From positions 1 through 64,000 of the forward strand of contig JAQTUV010000003.1 in NCBI GenBank assembly GCA_028707175.1: a DNA stretch of 64,000 bases, in the 5' to 3' direction. Below, piece by piece: positions 48,238 to 56,281 of this stretch. The DNA comes from Sideroxydans sp. GTDB taxonomy: Bacteria > Pseudomonadota > Gammaproteobacteria > Burkholderiales > Gallionellaceae. The notes below the pieces were generated by a model that saw nothing but the letters and a program-made list of their open reading frames with translations, was not told where the DNA came from and did no database searches. A program made the position numbers and the translations under genes. The number at the start of each line of letters is the position of its first letter. Within the stretch, counting starts at the first letter, position 1.

Positions 48238-49311
48238 ATGAGCAAGAAAAAACAGCCAAGTAGCGAAGTCTCTATCGTCCGCTCCTCTGCGGCTGAATAC
48301 CTGACTTTTGTTGCAGCTACAGGTGATGCTGAAGCCAGCGTGGAGATGCGCTATGAGGAGGAGAACATCTGGCTGACGCAAAAGATGATGGCAACGCTCT
48401 ACGATGTCACTGTGCCTGCCATCAATCAGCACCTGAAACGCATTTTTGACGACGATGAATTACAGCGTGAGGCAACTGTTAAGAAATACTTAATAGTTCA
48501 AACCGAAGGCAGCAGGCAGGTACAACGCGAAGTGGAGCACTACAACCTGCAGGCGATCATTGCTGTCGGCTTCAAAATCGAAAACGAGCGGGCCGTTCAG
48601 TTTCGCAAGTGGGCCAATCAGATCGTTAAGGATTACACCATCCAAGGCTGGGCCATGGATGTGGATCGCCTCAAACATGGCGGCAGCGTGCTGGACAAAG
48701 AGTTTTTTGAGCGGCAACTGGAAAAGATTCGGGAGATAAGACTTTCCGAGCGCAAGTTCTACCAGAAGATCACCGATATTTACGCAACCGCCTTGGACTA
48801 CGACTCAACTGCCACTGCGACCAAACGGTTTTTCGCCGCAGTGCAGAACAAACTGCACTACGCAATCCATGGGCAGACAGCAGGAGAAGTTATCGTTGAC
48901 CGTGCCGACCACCGCAAGGAGAACATGGGGCTGACTCATTGGGACGGAGCCCCTCACGGCAAAGTCCATAAATACGATGTCAGTATCGCCAAGAACTACC
49001 TCAACGAATACGAGCTGGCCCAAATGCAGCGCATTGTTTCCGCCTACCTTGATATGGCCGAACTTCAGGCTATGCGTAAAATCCCCATGACTATGGCCGA
49101 CTGGGAAAAGCGCTTGGCGGGTTTTCTGACATTGTGGGATCGCGAAATTTTGCAGGATGCAGGCAAGGTCACCGCAGAGCTGGCTCGTGCCCACGCCGAA
49201 AGCGAATTTGAAAAATACCGCATCGTGCAAGACAGACTATTCGAGAGCGACTTCGATCAATTGCTGAAACAGGTTGGGGTGCGGAAGGATGACGTGAGCG
49301 AAAAAGGCTAG
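48238..49311 (+). CDS. RhuM-family protein
   Basis: 357 aa. The N-terminal part (EENIWLTQKMMATLYDVTVPAINQHLKRIFDDDEL) and the central VEHYNLQAIIAVGFKIENERAVQFRKWANQIVKDYTIQGWAMD are the RhuM signature. A C-terminal helical part follows. The family is of unknown function, common on genomic islands and sometimes linked to Fic/toxin genes. No toxin gene is adjacent. It looks like an acquired insertion between sox and the following genes. The upstream 148 bases show no feature. Confidence 0.85.
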   Translation: MSKKKQPSSEVSIVRSSAAEYLTFVAATGDAEASVEMRYEEENIWLTQKMMATLYDVTVPAINQHLKRIFDDDELQREATVKKYLIVQTEGSRQVQREVEHYNLQAIIAVGFKIENERAVQFRKWANQIVKDYTIQGWAMDVDRLKHGGSVLDKEFFERQLEKIREIRLSERKFYQKITDIYATALDYDSTATATKRFFAAVQNKLHYAIHGQTAGEVIVDRADHRKENMGLTHWDGAPHGKVHKYDVSIAKNYLNEYELAQMQRIVSAYLDMAELQAMRKIPMTMADWEKRLAGFLTLWDREILQDAGKVTAELARAHAESEFEKYRIVQDRLFESDFDQLLKQVGVRKDDVSEKG

Positions 49312-49422
49312 TTTTGCGTGAGCTGGCGCAGGCTGGAATCCAGAAAATTTAATAAGAAATGCTGTTGTGTTGACCTGTTGGTTGTGCGCAGAAATTGTTG
49401 ATGAGTTAAATGAGGAAATGCC

Positions 49423-49773
49423 GTGAGTGATTATTCGTATAACGTTGAAGAAGATAATTTCGACGAACTGGTGGTGGCGCGTTCGCATGAGCTACCTGTC
49501 TTGGTGGACATCAGCGCAGATTGGTGTGCCCCCTGCAAAGTGCTGGCTCCGCTGCTGCACAAAATGGTGTTCGCCTACGATGGCAAATTCATCCTAGGCG
49601 TCGTCGATGCAGACGAGAACATGAAGATCGCAGGGCGTCACAAGGTCAGAGGTTTTCCCACCGTCATCGCCTACAGCAAAGGCGTGGAGGTGGACCGCTT
49701 TCACAGCGCGCAGACGGAAGGTTTCTTGCGTACCTTCATCGATAAAGTGATTCAAAAGCACCAATCCATCTAA
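49423..49773 (+). CDS. Thioredoxin-family protein
   Basis: 116 aa, GTG start at 49423 with GAGGA 6 nt before; a nearby ATG runs into a stop at once. The active site is WCAPC at 34-38 (DISADWCAPCKVLAPLL), with cis-Pro in VRGFPTVIAY. No signal peptide, so it is cytoplasmic. A role in reducing DsrC or other sulfur carriers is possible but not shown. Confidence 0.9.
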   Translation: MSDYSYNVEEDNFDELVVARSHELPVLVDISADWCAPCKVLAPLLHKMVFAYDGKFILGVVDADENMKIAGRHKVRGFPTVIAYSKGVEVDRFHSAQTEGFLRTFIDKVIQKHQSI

Positions 49774-49845
49774 GTGGTCTGGCTGGGCAGCGTCATTCGC
49801 TAGGTTGGTGGTTTTTACTTCACCTCATAAATAGAGTGGAGCACA

Positions 49846-52083
49846 ATGCATGGCATGACTAAAACGACACGGACCTACTTGTTGTCGATTTCGACTGCGC
49901 TGGCAGTGGTCATGTCTTTTGCTTCATTCCAATTCGTGTTCGTCGTTTCTGATTTTTCATTGAAGATGTTGATCGTGCCTATAGCACTAGGTTGTGTGCT
50001 GGGTCTGCTCATTGGAAAAGTGCAAACACTGCGAATGGAGTTGGCTGAACGCAATCGACTGTTTTCTGCGCTCTCAGACTTTGCGGTCGAATTCAGCTAC
50101 TTTCGAAAAGTGAGCGGCGAATACGAGTACGCCTCTCCCGCATGTATGCAGCTCACGGGCTATTCCCAAGAGGATTTCTACCGACAGCCGAATTTTATGG
50201 ATACCTTGATCTATCCTGATGATAGGGGGTTATGGCAAGGGCATGTCCACAATATCAATGGAGTAGGCGCTCCTGAAAAATTGCAACTTCGTATCACGAC
50301 CAAGCAAGGTCAGATACGCTGGATAGAGCATCTTTGTAGCACGGTGCAGGATGATGAAGGGAAGACGATCGGTGTTCGCTCCATCAATCTTGATATTACT
50401 GAGCGCAAGAAGGCCGAACTTGAGTTGTTTCTGGCGGCTAAGGTTTTCGAATCACCCAATCCCATGCTGATCACCGATAGCAACAGCGTCATCATTCGCT
50501 GTAATCATGCTTTTTGTAATAGCACTGGGTATTCCGAATCGGAGCTCCTTGGGCAGACGCCCGCGATACTTCATTCGGGCCGTCACAATGATGAGTTCTA
50601 TCATGAGATATGGGAGGTCATCGCCCGTACCGGTGAGTGGCAAGGGGAGGTATGGGAACGTCGCAAGAGCGGTGAGATATATCCCAAGTGGTTGATGATC
50701 TCTGCAATCAAAGGTGATGATGGTGGTGTCGCTAACTATCTAAGCACCCACTTTGATATCACTGAAAGGAAAAAAGCCGAACAGAAGATCGAGGATCTGG
50801 CTTTTTTCGACCAACTTACGGGCCTCCCTAATCGGACGCTCCTGTTGGATCGTTTGAAACAAGCGATGATAGTGAGCGCCCGAAATGGGAATTACTGTGC
50901 CTTGTTATTGATCGACTTGGATAACTTTAAGACATTGAATGACACGCTAGGGCATGATTTTGGGGACATGCTTTTGAAACAAGTAGCAGATCGTCTTAGG
51001 GACTGTGTACGAGCTGACGATACGGTCGCTCGACTTGGAGGCGATGAGTTCGTTGTAATTTTGAATGCTCTGAGTTCGATTGAAAGTGAGGCTGGAGTAC
51101 AGACTGAGGTGGTAGGAGAAAAGATCATCTCCATGCTCAATCAAACCTATCAACTCAAAGATGCCATGCACAGGAGCACGCCAAGTATCGGTGCGACATT
51201 GTTCATGAACCACAAGTCGAACATCGATGATCTGCTGAAACAGGCGGATCTTGCTATGTATAGGTCCAAGGAAGCGGGCCGTAACACATTACGCTTCTTC
51301 GATCCTGAAATGGAAAGTGTCGTAATGAAGCGGGCTGCGATGGAAGCTGAGTTACGCGAGGCGATAAACAAGCAACAGCTCTTACTTCATTTCCAAGCTC
51401 AAGTACAGGGTGGACATGTGTTGGGTGCGGAGGTGCTGGTGCGTTGGCAACACCTTCAAAAAGGATTGGTGCCGCCTGCTGAGTTCATCCCTTTGGCCGA
51501 GGAGACTGGGCTGATATTGCCTTTGGGACGTTGGGTCTTGGAAGCGGCGTGTGCCCAATTGTCTTTATGGGCCAAACGGGCCGAGACGGAGCATCTGACC
51601 ATCTCCGTGAATGTGAGTTCACGCCAATTCATGGCGGTCGATTTCGTGGATCGGGTGTTTGAGATACTTGAGGCAACCAAGGCAAAGCCACAAAGATTGA
51701 AGTTGGAGTTGACTGAGAGTTTGTTGGTGTCGAATGTAGAAGAGGTCATCGAGAAGATGTTCATATTGAAGGCCAAAGGTGTCGCCTTCTCTTTGGATGA
51801 CTTCGGTACGGGTTATTCTTCTTTGACTTATCTGAAGCGACTACCGCTTGATCAGCTGAAGATAGATCAGTCGTTTGTGCGCGAAATACTGAGTAACCCC
51901 CATGACGCTTCGATCGCCAAAACGATCATCTCTCTTGCGCATAATTTGAGAATGGGTGTCATCGCAGAAGGGGTTGAGACAAATGAGCAACGTGATTTTT
52001 TGATGACGTTGGGGTGCCATGCATACCAAGGTTATCTATTCGGTCGTCCTGTGCCGCTCAAAGAGTTCGAGTCTTCCCTCTGA
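49846..52083 (+). CDS. PAS-PAS-GGDEF-EAL cyclic-di-GMP protein
   Basis: 745 aa. Two transmembrane helices (about 12-32 and 42-58) precede two PAS domains (about 72-190 and 200-315). GGDEF has the intact signature RLGGDEFVVIL and EAL has EVLVRW with ELTESLL and DDFGTGYSSLTYLKRLPLDQLKIDQSF. Both catalytic domains look active, so it could make and break c-di-GMP in response to a redox or ligand signal. ATGs at 49846 and 49855 are both possible. It is followed by the convergent SoxH-like gene. Confidence 0.92.
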   Translation: MHGMTKTTRTYLLSISTALAVVMSFASFQFVFVVSDFSLKMLIVPIALGCVLGLLIGKVQTLRMELAERNRLFSALSDFAVEFSYFRKVSGEYEYASPACMQLTGYSQEDFYRQPNFMDTLIYPDDRGLWQGHVHNINGVGAPEKLQLRITTKQGQIRWIEHLCSTVQDDEGKTIGVRSINLDITERKKAELELFLAAKVFESPNPMLITDSNSVIIRCNHAFCNSTGYSESELLGQTPAILHSGRHNDEFYHEIWEVIARTGEWQGEVWERRKSGEIYPKWLMISAIKGDDGGVANYLSTHFDITERKKAEQKIEDLAFFDQLTGLPNRTLLLDRLKQAMIVSARNGNYCALLLIDLDNFKTLNDTLGHDFGDMLLKQVADRLRDCVRADDTVARLGGDEFVVILNALSSIESEAGVQTEVVGEKIISMLNQTYQLKDAMHRSTPSIGATLFMNHKSNIDDLLKQADLAMYRSKEAGRNTLRFFDPEMESVVMKRAAMEAELREAINKQQLLLHFQAQVQGGHVLGAEVLVRWQHLQKGLVPPAEFIPLAEETGLILPLGRWVLEAACAQLSLWAKRAETEHLTISVNVSSRQFMAVDFVDRVFEILEATKAKPQRLKLELTESLLVSNVEEVIEKMFILKAKGVAFSLDDFGTGYSSLTYLKRLPLDQLKIDQSFVREILSNPHDASIAKTIISLAHNLRMGVIAEGVETNEQRDFLMTLGCHAYQGYLFGRPVPLKEFESSL

Positions 52084-52101
52084 TAGGCAACTGGCCGTTG
52101 T

Positions 52102-53010
52102 TTATTCCCACTCCAACATTGGAAAGATACGCGCCACATTGCGTCGATTCGTTATATCGAAAAGTAACCATTTGGATTCTTCAGATCGCGCCGCTGTGGC
52201 GATGGTGTCTTCCATGCTGCGTCCTTGTTTGATCGCCTCGCGCACATCCGCGAGCAGTGTCGTGAGGTAACGTTTCTCATCATCCAGTGCAAGCGCGCCA
52301 TTCAAGGTGACGGGGCCGTGGCCAGGTACGGTGCGTGTCGTGTTGATGTCGTGGAGTCGTGTTATCACGTCAATCCATGATGAGACATCGCCATCGACCG
52401 AGGGGGTGCGTTCGATGAAGAGTAGGTCGCCAGTCCAAAGCGTCTTGCTCTCTGCGTCGAATACGCTAAGGTCTGACGGGCTGTGTGCGATGGGATGTGC
52501 GGTCAATTGCAGCTGGCGTCCACCTAGAGCTAGCGTTTGTGTTTCTGCCACTTCCAAGGATGGCGGGATCAGTTCGGTTCCCTTTGCATCGCTTCCGACC
52601 CATTCGGCTTGGTTGCGTAGATAGACTTCTTTGCGTTGCGCCATCGCGTCGGCCAACTTGTTGTGTCCAACGAAGACGGGGTGATCTTGTTTGAATGCTG
52701 CGTTGCCCAAAGCGTGGTCAGGATGAACGTGTGTGTTGATCACATACAGGATGGGTTTCTTGCTGACCTTGCGTATCGCTTTGCGCAGTCGCGCGCCCAC
52801 GACGGGCGAGCCACCCGTGTCGATGACGGCGATACCCTTGTTGCCGATGACGAAGCTGAGGTTGCAGATGTCGCCGCCGTAATGTGGGGCGAGGTCTTTA
52901 TGTTCGCCACGATGCACGTAGATGCCGGGTGAGATGTTCTCGATCTTGAATTCAGCGGAAAGCGCGACATCGGGAAGAGCCAACAACAGCAGAGCGAACC
53001 ATTTCAACAT
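52102..53010 (-). CDS. SoxH-like / quinoprotein-relay MBL-fold hydrolase
   Basis: 302 aa with a Sec signal (to about residue 19). The metallo-beta-lactamase motif HVHPDH is at 94-99, followed by HSPSD, TGDLLF and PGHG. This is the SoxH/quinoprotein relay system zinc metallohydrolase group. Its substrate is not known; homologues occur in sox and PQQ loci. It is a single minus-strand gene between the GGDEF-EAL gene and the tandem duplication. Confidence 0.82.
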   Translation of the reverse strand: MLKWFALLLLALPDVALSAEFKIENISPGIYVHRGEHKDLAPHYGGDICNLSFVIGNKGIAVIDTGGSPVVGARLRKAIRKVSKKPILYVINTHVHPDHALGNAAFKQDHPVFVGHNKLADAMAQRKEVYLRNQAEWVGSDAKGTELIPPSLEVAETQTLALGGRQLQLTAHPIAHSPSDLSVFDAESKTLWTGDLLFIERTPSVDGDVSSWIDVITRLHDINTTRTVPGHGPVTLNGALALDDEKRYLTTLLADVREAIKQGRSMEDTIATAARSEESKWLLFDITNRRNVARIFPMLEWE

Positions 53011-53117
53011 TGCGAGTCCCTTTCAATCAAGAGTACGAAAAATAACGATTCTGTTGGGTTGTACCTAAAGTGTACGAGAACCATTGTGGAGAAACCTGAC
53101 CTATAAAGTTGCTCGCC

Positions 53118-53171
53118 GTAGGTCGGGTTTCAACCCGACTCATTGACGCGTCGGACTGAAGTCCGACCTAC
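53118..53171. repeat. REP-like palindromic element, copy 1
   Basis: Outer arms GTAGGTCGGG and TCCGACCTAC enclose two hairpins (GTCGGGTTTCAACCCGAC and GTCGGACTGAAGTCCGAC). A related element lies at 53298-53351 and another at 58808-58862. Confidence 0.8.
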
Positions 53172-53297
53172 AACACCTGAGCAAGGTGCGGCATGACAAC
53201 ATTTCAGTTATGCCGTGACTACTCTATTCAAATACCGCGCTTGAAACAGCAGGCGTGAATTAGTTGGTTTGAAGCCCGATCTATCAAGTATCTCGCC

Positions 53298-53351
53298 GTA
53301 GATCGGATTTCAGTCCGACTCATTGACGCGTCGGACTGAAGTCCGACCTAC
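53298..53351. repeat. REP-like palindromic element, copy 2
   Basis: Same layout as copy 1, with changes in the left arm (GTAGATCGGA); right hairpin identical. It lies 36 nt after the stop of the tauD-like gene and could form the 3' end of its mRNA. Confidence 0.8.
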
Positions 53352-53387
53352 AACACCTGAGCAAGGTGCGGCATGACAACATTTCAG

Positions 53388-54260
53388 TTATGCAGTGACC
53401 ACTCTATTCAAATACCGCGCTCGAAACAGCAGGCGTGGATTGGTCGGGTCGTCGGTGAAAGAGGAGCGGTCGTGCAGTACGTTGCTGCACAGTAAACCCA
53501 TGCCGCTTTCCATCTTCAATTGGTGGATGTGCGGAGAGTTTGCATCAAGGATATTTTCAAGTGCGGCGACGGCAGCTAGGGTGAGTGCATCTTGTTTCCA
53601 TTCGATGCTGCGTGTGCGGGCGGTGTAGCGCATGTGCAGATTGCCTTGCGCATCGATCGAGAACACGGGGCCGGTCTGCGCCTCACGCACACCGTCGAAC
53701 TCATCCACGCGCGCAGGGATGGTCATCACGTCAGGTGCGGAAAGGGCGCGGATGAAGTCGGGATTCGCATCGCGAAGCAGGATGTAGGCGATCTCGTGGT
53801 CCATCACGCGGTTCTCGCCACCTGTGCCCGCATTACGTACGCAGTGCAATACCATGCCGCGTATCTGCCTTGCAGGCGGGTTGTAGTAGCCGTCGGTGTG
53901 CCATTTGATGGCGCGGTCGGTGTAGGGGATGTAGGTCTGGCGTTGGTTGTCTGGGTTGCTCACGGTGATGCGCGAGATACCGTATTTGTCCGCCAGCCAA
54001 TTGGCATCCAGATCGAAAAGGCCAAATTGTTCACCGAACGCGCGCAACATGATCTCGTCCATTTCCACGTGGCTGGCATAGATGGCCATGTTGCTGCGCT
54101 GGCAACGATTGAGTAGCGCAGCACGCTCCGCTTGGGTGACGTGCAGGGGGTCGGCGACCTCAACGATGAGTTCGTTCGATGCGACGATGGCGTGTGTCAG
54201 CCTGTGTTCGCGCCAACGCAGATAGGTGTCTGTGTCTTCGAGATCAAAAGGGGAGGACAT
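53388..54260 (-). CDS. TauD/TfdA-family dioxygenase
   Basis: 290 aa from ATG 54260, which lies just after the upstream stop; a GTG at 54272 would add four residues. Fe(II)/2-oxoglutarate motifs are WHTDGYY (His-x-Asp) and the distal His in NVLHDRSSF, with a 2-OG-binding Arg likely in RARYLNR. It could act on a sulfonate or sulfate ester, but the substrate is unknown. It is the last gene of the minus-strand cluster, and its 3' end is duplicated downstream. Confidence 0.82.
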   Translation of the reverse strand: MSSPFDLEDTDTYLRWREHRLTHAIVASNELIVEVADPLHVTQAERAALLNRCQRSNMAIYASHVEMDEIMLRAFGEQFGLFDLDANWLADKYGISRITVSNPDNQRQTYIPYTDRAIKWHTDGYYNPPARQIRGMVLHCVRNAGTGGENRVMDHEIAYILLRDANPDFIRALSAPDVMTIPARVDEFDGVREAQTGPVFSIDAQGNLHMRYTARTRSIEWKQDALTLAAVAALENILDANSPHIHQLKMESGMGLLCSNVLHDRSSFTDDPTNPRLLFRARYLNRVVTA

Positions 54261-54261
54261 G

Positions 54262-54858
54262 CTAGTCGCCACTGGTGCCCGTGCGGCGACGGGCAGGACG
54301 TGGCGCTGTCTCCAGCAGGTTGCTGAATGTCTTCTCCAGCATCTCGACCGCTTCGGGTGCTTCTATGCTCATCATCGGATCGATGATCCACCAGCTGTCT
54401 TTGTCGTCCATCACTTGTTCCATGCAAAACGCGAGGTAACGCATGAAAGAAAAATCGCCGCCTTTTCCCTCATAGGTGAAGTCGGCGTATTCGTCAGCAC
54501 GTTGATTCAGGCGGTCAATAAAGCGCCGTTTGCATTCAGCAATATCGCCACCGATGAGGCGGCTTTCATTCTCGGCATGGGTCGCGGCGACGCGATGGGC
54601 GAGTTCTGACGTGAAGCTGTTGCGCTCTTCGAGTGAAAAAAGGCGATAGGCGATGCGGTCCGCTACCTGGATCTGAAACAACAAAAATTCGGTGAGAAAG
54701 GCGAAATACTGCGGCCCGACCGCGATTTCGAACTTGGCCTTGCGCGTATTTTTCAGCGCATTGTCCGCGATGCGGTAGATGACGAAGGAAAGTGCCCCAG
54801 CGAGTTCCTCTGGGGTGTGCTCTTTACCTGCTTTGAACCAGCTACTCTTGATACGCAT
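54262..54858 (-). CDS. Unknown helical protein of the dsr-adjacent cluster
   Basis: 198 aa from ATG 54858, with GGGA upstream; the frame continues upstream into the DsrC-like gene, but that part is antisense-type shadow. The protein is soluble and mostly helical (EELAGALSFVIYRIADNALKNTR, FLTEFLLFQIQVADRIAYRLF). The C-terminus is basic (RPARRRTGTSGD). I do not recognise the family. It lies between the DsrC-like and TauD-like genes, whose reading frames it almost touches. Confidence 0.7.
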   Translation of the reverse strand: MRIKSSWFKAGKEHTPEELAGALSFVIYRIADNALKNTRKAKFEIAVGPQYFAFLTEFLLFQIQVADRIAYRLFSLEERNSFTSELAHRVAATHAENESRLIGGDIAECKRRFIDRLNQRADEYADFTYEGKGGDFSFMRYLAFCMEQVMDDKDSWWIIDPMMSIEAPEAVEMLEKTFSNLLETAPRPARRRTGTSGD

Positions 54859-54882
54859 GAGAAATCCCAGTTCTAAATGAAG

Positions 54883-54916
54883 AACCTCACCTCGTCCGTA
54901 TGGATTAGGTGAGGTT
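54883..54916 (-). terminator. Hairpin after the DsrC-like gene
   Basis: A 10-bp perfect stem (AACCTCACCT / AGGTGAGGTT) with a 14-nt loop lies 13 nt after the DsrC-like stop. On the minus strand only a weak T-containing tail follows. It may be a partial terminator or mRNA-stabilising hairpin that raises DsrC-like expression over the next gene. Confidence 0.55.
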
Positions 54917-54928
54917 GTATAGCTAAAT

Positions 54929-55258
54929 TCAATACCCGCCTTTGCCTTTAGGCTGTGGCAAGCCAGCCACTTTGGCCGCTTGTTTGGCTGGGCCAACAGG
55001 GAATAGGTCGTACAGGTCTTTGCTTTCAGCTTCAGGCCAGAATTCGTTCACACCTTTCAGCATGTTGCGGAAATTAGGGGTGTGGCCTTCTTCGCGGAAT
55101 TGATCGCGCATGTAGTTGATGATTTCCCAGTGCTTGGGAGTTAGTTCAATCTCCTCTGCCGCTGCGATCACGTTGACGACTTCTTCGCTGAAATCGGCCT
55201 CCAGTAGATAGCCTTCTGCATCAGTCTCAAGTTCATTTCCTGCCACTGTGTAACTCAT
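54929..55258 (-). CDS. DsrC/TusE-family paralogue lacking cysteines (RspA-like)
   Basis: 109 aa. It aligns with DsrC through ELTPKHWEIINYMRDQFREEG and LFPVGPAKQAAKVAGLPQP. The two reactive Cys of the C-terminal arm are replaced: Ala95 at the CysB position and Lys106 at the CysA position; the protein has no Cys at all. Such DsrC-like proteins (termed RspA, regulatory sulfur-related protein, as I recall) cannot carry persulfide, so a regulatory or binding role is likely. The true DsrC is at 59965-60300. An RBS (GGAGG) precedes the start. Confidence 0.88.
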   Translation of the reverse strand: MSYTVAGNELETDAEGYLLEADFSEEVVNVIAAAEEIELTPKHWEIINYMRDQFREEGHTPNFRNMLKGVNEFWPEAESKDLYDLFPVGPAKQAAKVAGLPQPKGKGGY

Positions 55259-55290
55259 TGCACTTCCTCCATAAATATCCTACGCAGCGA

Positions 55291-55893
55291 TCATTCCAAG
55301 TCGGTGATTGCTTTGTAGGGAACAAAAATACCGCAGCCATAACGACGTTCTGCACCTAGACCTGCATATTGCAAACGTAGTGACGCATCTGGCTTCATGT
55401 CGTGTATGACGAGGCTGTAGCCGTGAATCGTACGTTCGGGAATGCTTAATTGACTACGCAATCCACAAATCAATTTGCTAGGAATGTTCATCTCAGCCAG
55501 TTGTGTGGTGACGGCGTGTAGAAATGCCGTTTCATCGGCATCACCGATAACGAGATGAGCATGCAAAGTGGGGGAGGGTTGGATGGGGCGTAGTTTGATT
55601 GCGCCTAGTTGCAGTGGCACGTTATCAACTGACAACGACTTTCCAGCCAAAGTATCTATATGTGTTTCAAGTTGTCTAGGAATGCGTACTACCAGTTTGG
55701 TGCGTCTGGGTAGTACTAGCCCACCAGCAGTGCTGGATGTGCGCAAGGGAAGTACGCCGACATTGTCATGCTCTTCTAATGCGGACAAGTGTTGAGTTAA
55801 GGCTTTCCACAAAGGGTAGGCATAGGCGGTAGGGACTACTTCACCGCTGATGTCAAAAACAGCATCAATCATGTCTACGGTTTTTTCAGTCAT
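55291..55893 (-). CDS. Orphan Cas6/Cmx6-like protein
   Basis: 200 aa. It resembles the Cas6/Cmx6 family of type I-MYXAN CRISPR systems: VDMIDAVFDISGEVVPTAYAYPLWKAL at the N-terminus, LPRRTKLVVRIP, LICGLR, and the C-terminal SLRLQYAGLGAERRYGCGIFVPYK, which contains a Cas6-type glycine-rich loop (178-190). Cas6 proteins cut CRISPR repeat RNA. No CRISPR array and no other cas gene is in the window, so another RNA target or a non-cleaving role is possible. Candidate catalytic His are His35 and His42. It overlaps the upstream 74-aa gene by 8 nt and lies 32 nt before the DsrC-like gene, so they form one operon. Confidence 0.75.
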   Translation of the reverse strand: MTEKTVDMIDAVFDISGEVVPTAYAYPLWKALTQHLSALEEHDNVGVLPLRTSSTAGGLVLPRRTKLVVRIPRQLETHIDTLAGKSLSVDNVPLQLGAIKLRPIQPSPTLHAHLVIGDADETAFLHAVTTQLAEMNIPSKLICGLRSQLSIPERTIHGYSLVIHDMKPDASLRLQYAGLGAERRYGCGIFVPYKAITDLE

Positions 55894-56110
55894 GGGATGA
55901 GGTGGGTTGCGTAGCCGCCCACGCTTGCATGGCTTGTGCCCATTGTTGTGCGGTAGCGGGGTCGATATCGAAAATCGTGAAACGTTTTCCTTCTTTAATA
56001 CGCACGCGCATCAAACTCATCCCCCCTTCGACATGGTCGATCTGTTGCAACTCGATTTCTTGGGAACCAAGGGGAACTTTGAACTTAGCTAATGCAATGG
56101 TCTGTGCCAT
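55886..56110 (-). CDS. Small conserved protein, first gene of the dsr-adjacent minus cluster
   Basis: 74 aa, family not recognised. Predicted beta strands (TIALAKFKVPLGSQEIELQQID, MSLMRVRIKEGKRFTIFDID) are followed by a helix (TAQQWAQAMQAWAAT). No Cys. It overlaps the Cas6-like gene by 8 nt, so translation is coupled. It is divergent from the dsr operon. Confidence 0.65.
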   Translation of the reverse strand: MAQTIALAKFKVPLGSQEIELQQIDHVEGGMSLMRVRIKEGKRFTIFDIDPATAQQWAQAMQAWAATQPTSSHD

Positions 56111-56277
56111 ATAAAGATTTCACCGTGAGCGTTTTAGGTCGGGAAGTCTATCCCGTAATGAAGCGCTATTGGAATACTACTGGTGAACGTTTTGATACTA
56201 CCCATAAGGGTTACAAAAAATACCCGCTATGGGTGATGGTTTGTGAAGGATTAGCCCCGTACGATGCCATCCATTAA
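56092..56277 (+). CDS. Possible small protein upstream of dsrA
   Basis: Up to 61 aa, with alternative starts at GTG 56125 or ATG 56158. The C-terminal part (RYWNTTGERFDTTHKGYKKYPLWVMVCEGLAPYDAIH-like, broken here only by length) has plausible protein composition. The first 19 bases overlap the start of the minus-strand gene. It may be a real small gene of the dsr operon or leader sequence; I do not recognise it. Confidence 0.4.
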   Translation: MQWSVPYKDFTVSVLGREVYPVMKRYWNTTGERFDTTHKGYKKYPLWVMVCEGLAPYDAIH

Positions 56278-56281
56278 GAAA

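Larger units (their letters stand above)
53101..53445. repeat. 180-bp tandem duplication including a REP-like hairpin and the 3' end of the tauD-like gene
   Basis: Bases 53101-53265 and 53281-53445 match with an exact 180-nt offset. Each unit has a REP-like hairpin and then the last codons of the tauD-like gene on the minus strand. The left copy still encodes a remnant ending RYLNRVVTA and a stop. Copies differ mostly in the hairpin arms and at a few bases, so the event is not very recent. Confidence 0.9.

Noticed and set aside
53101-53460. CRISPR array in the repeat region
   Set aside because: There are only two long units that include gene sequence, with no short repeats and variable spacers.
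54929-55258. Functional second DsrC
   Set aside because: It lacks both catalytic cysteines.
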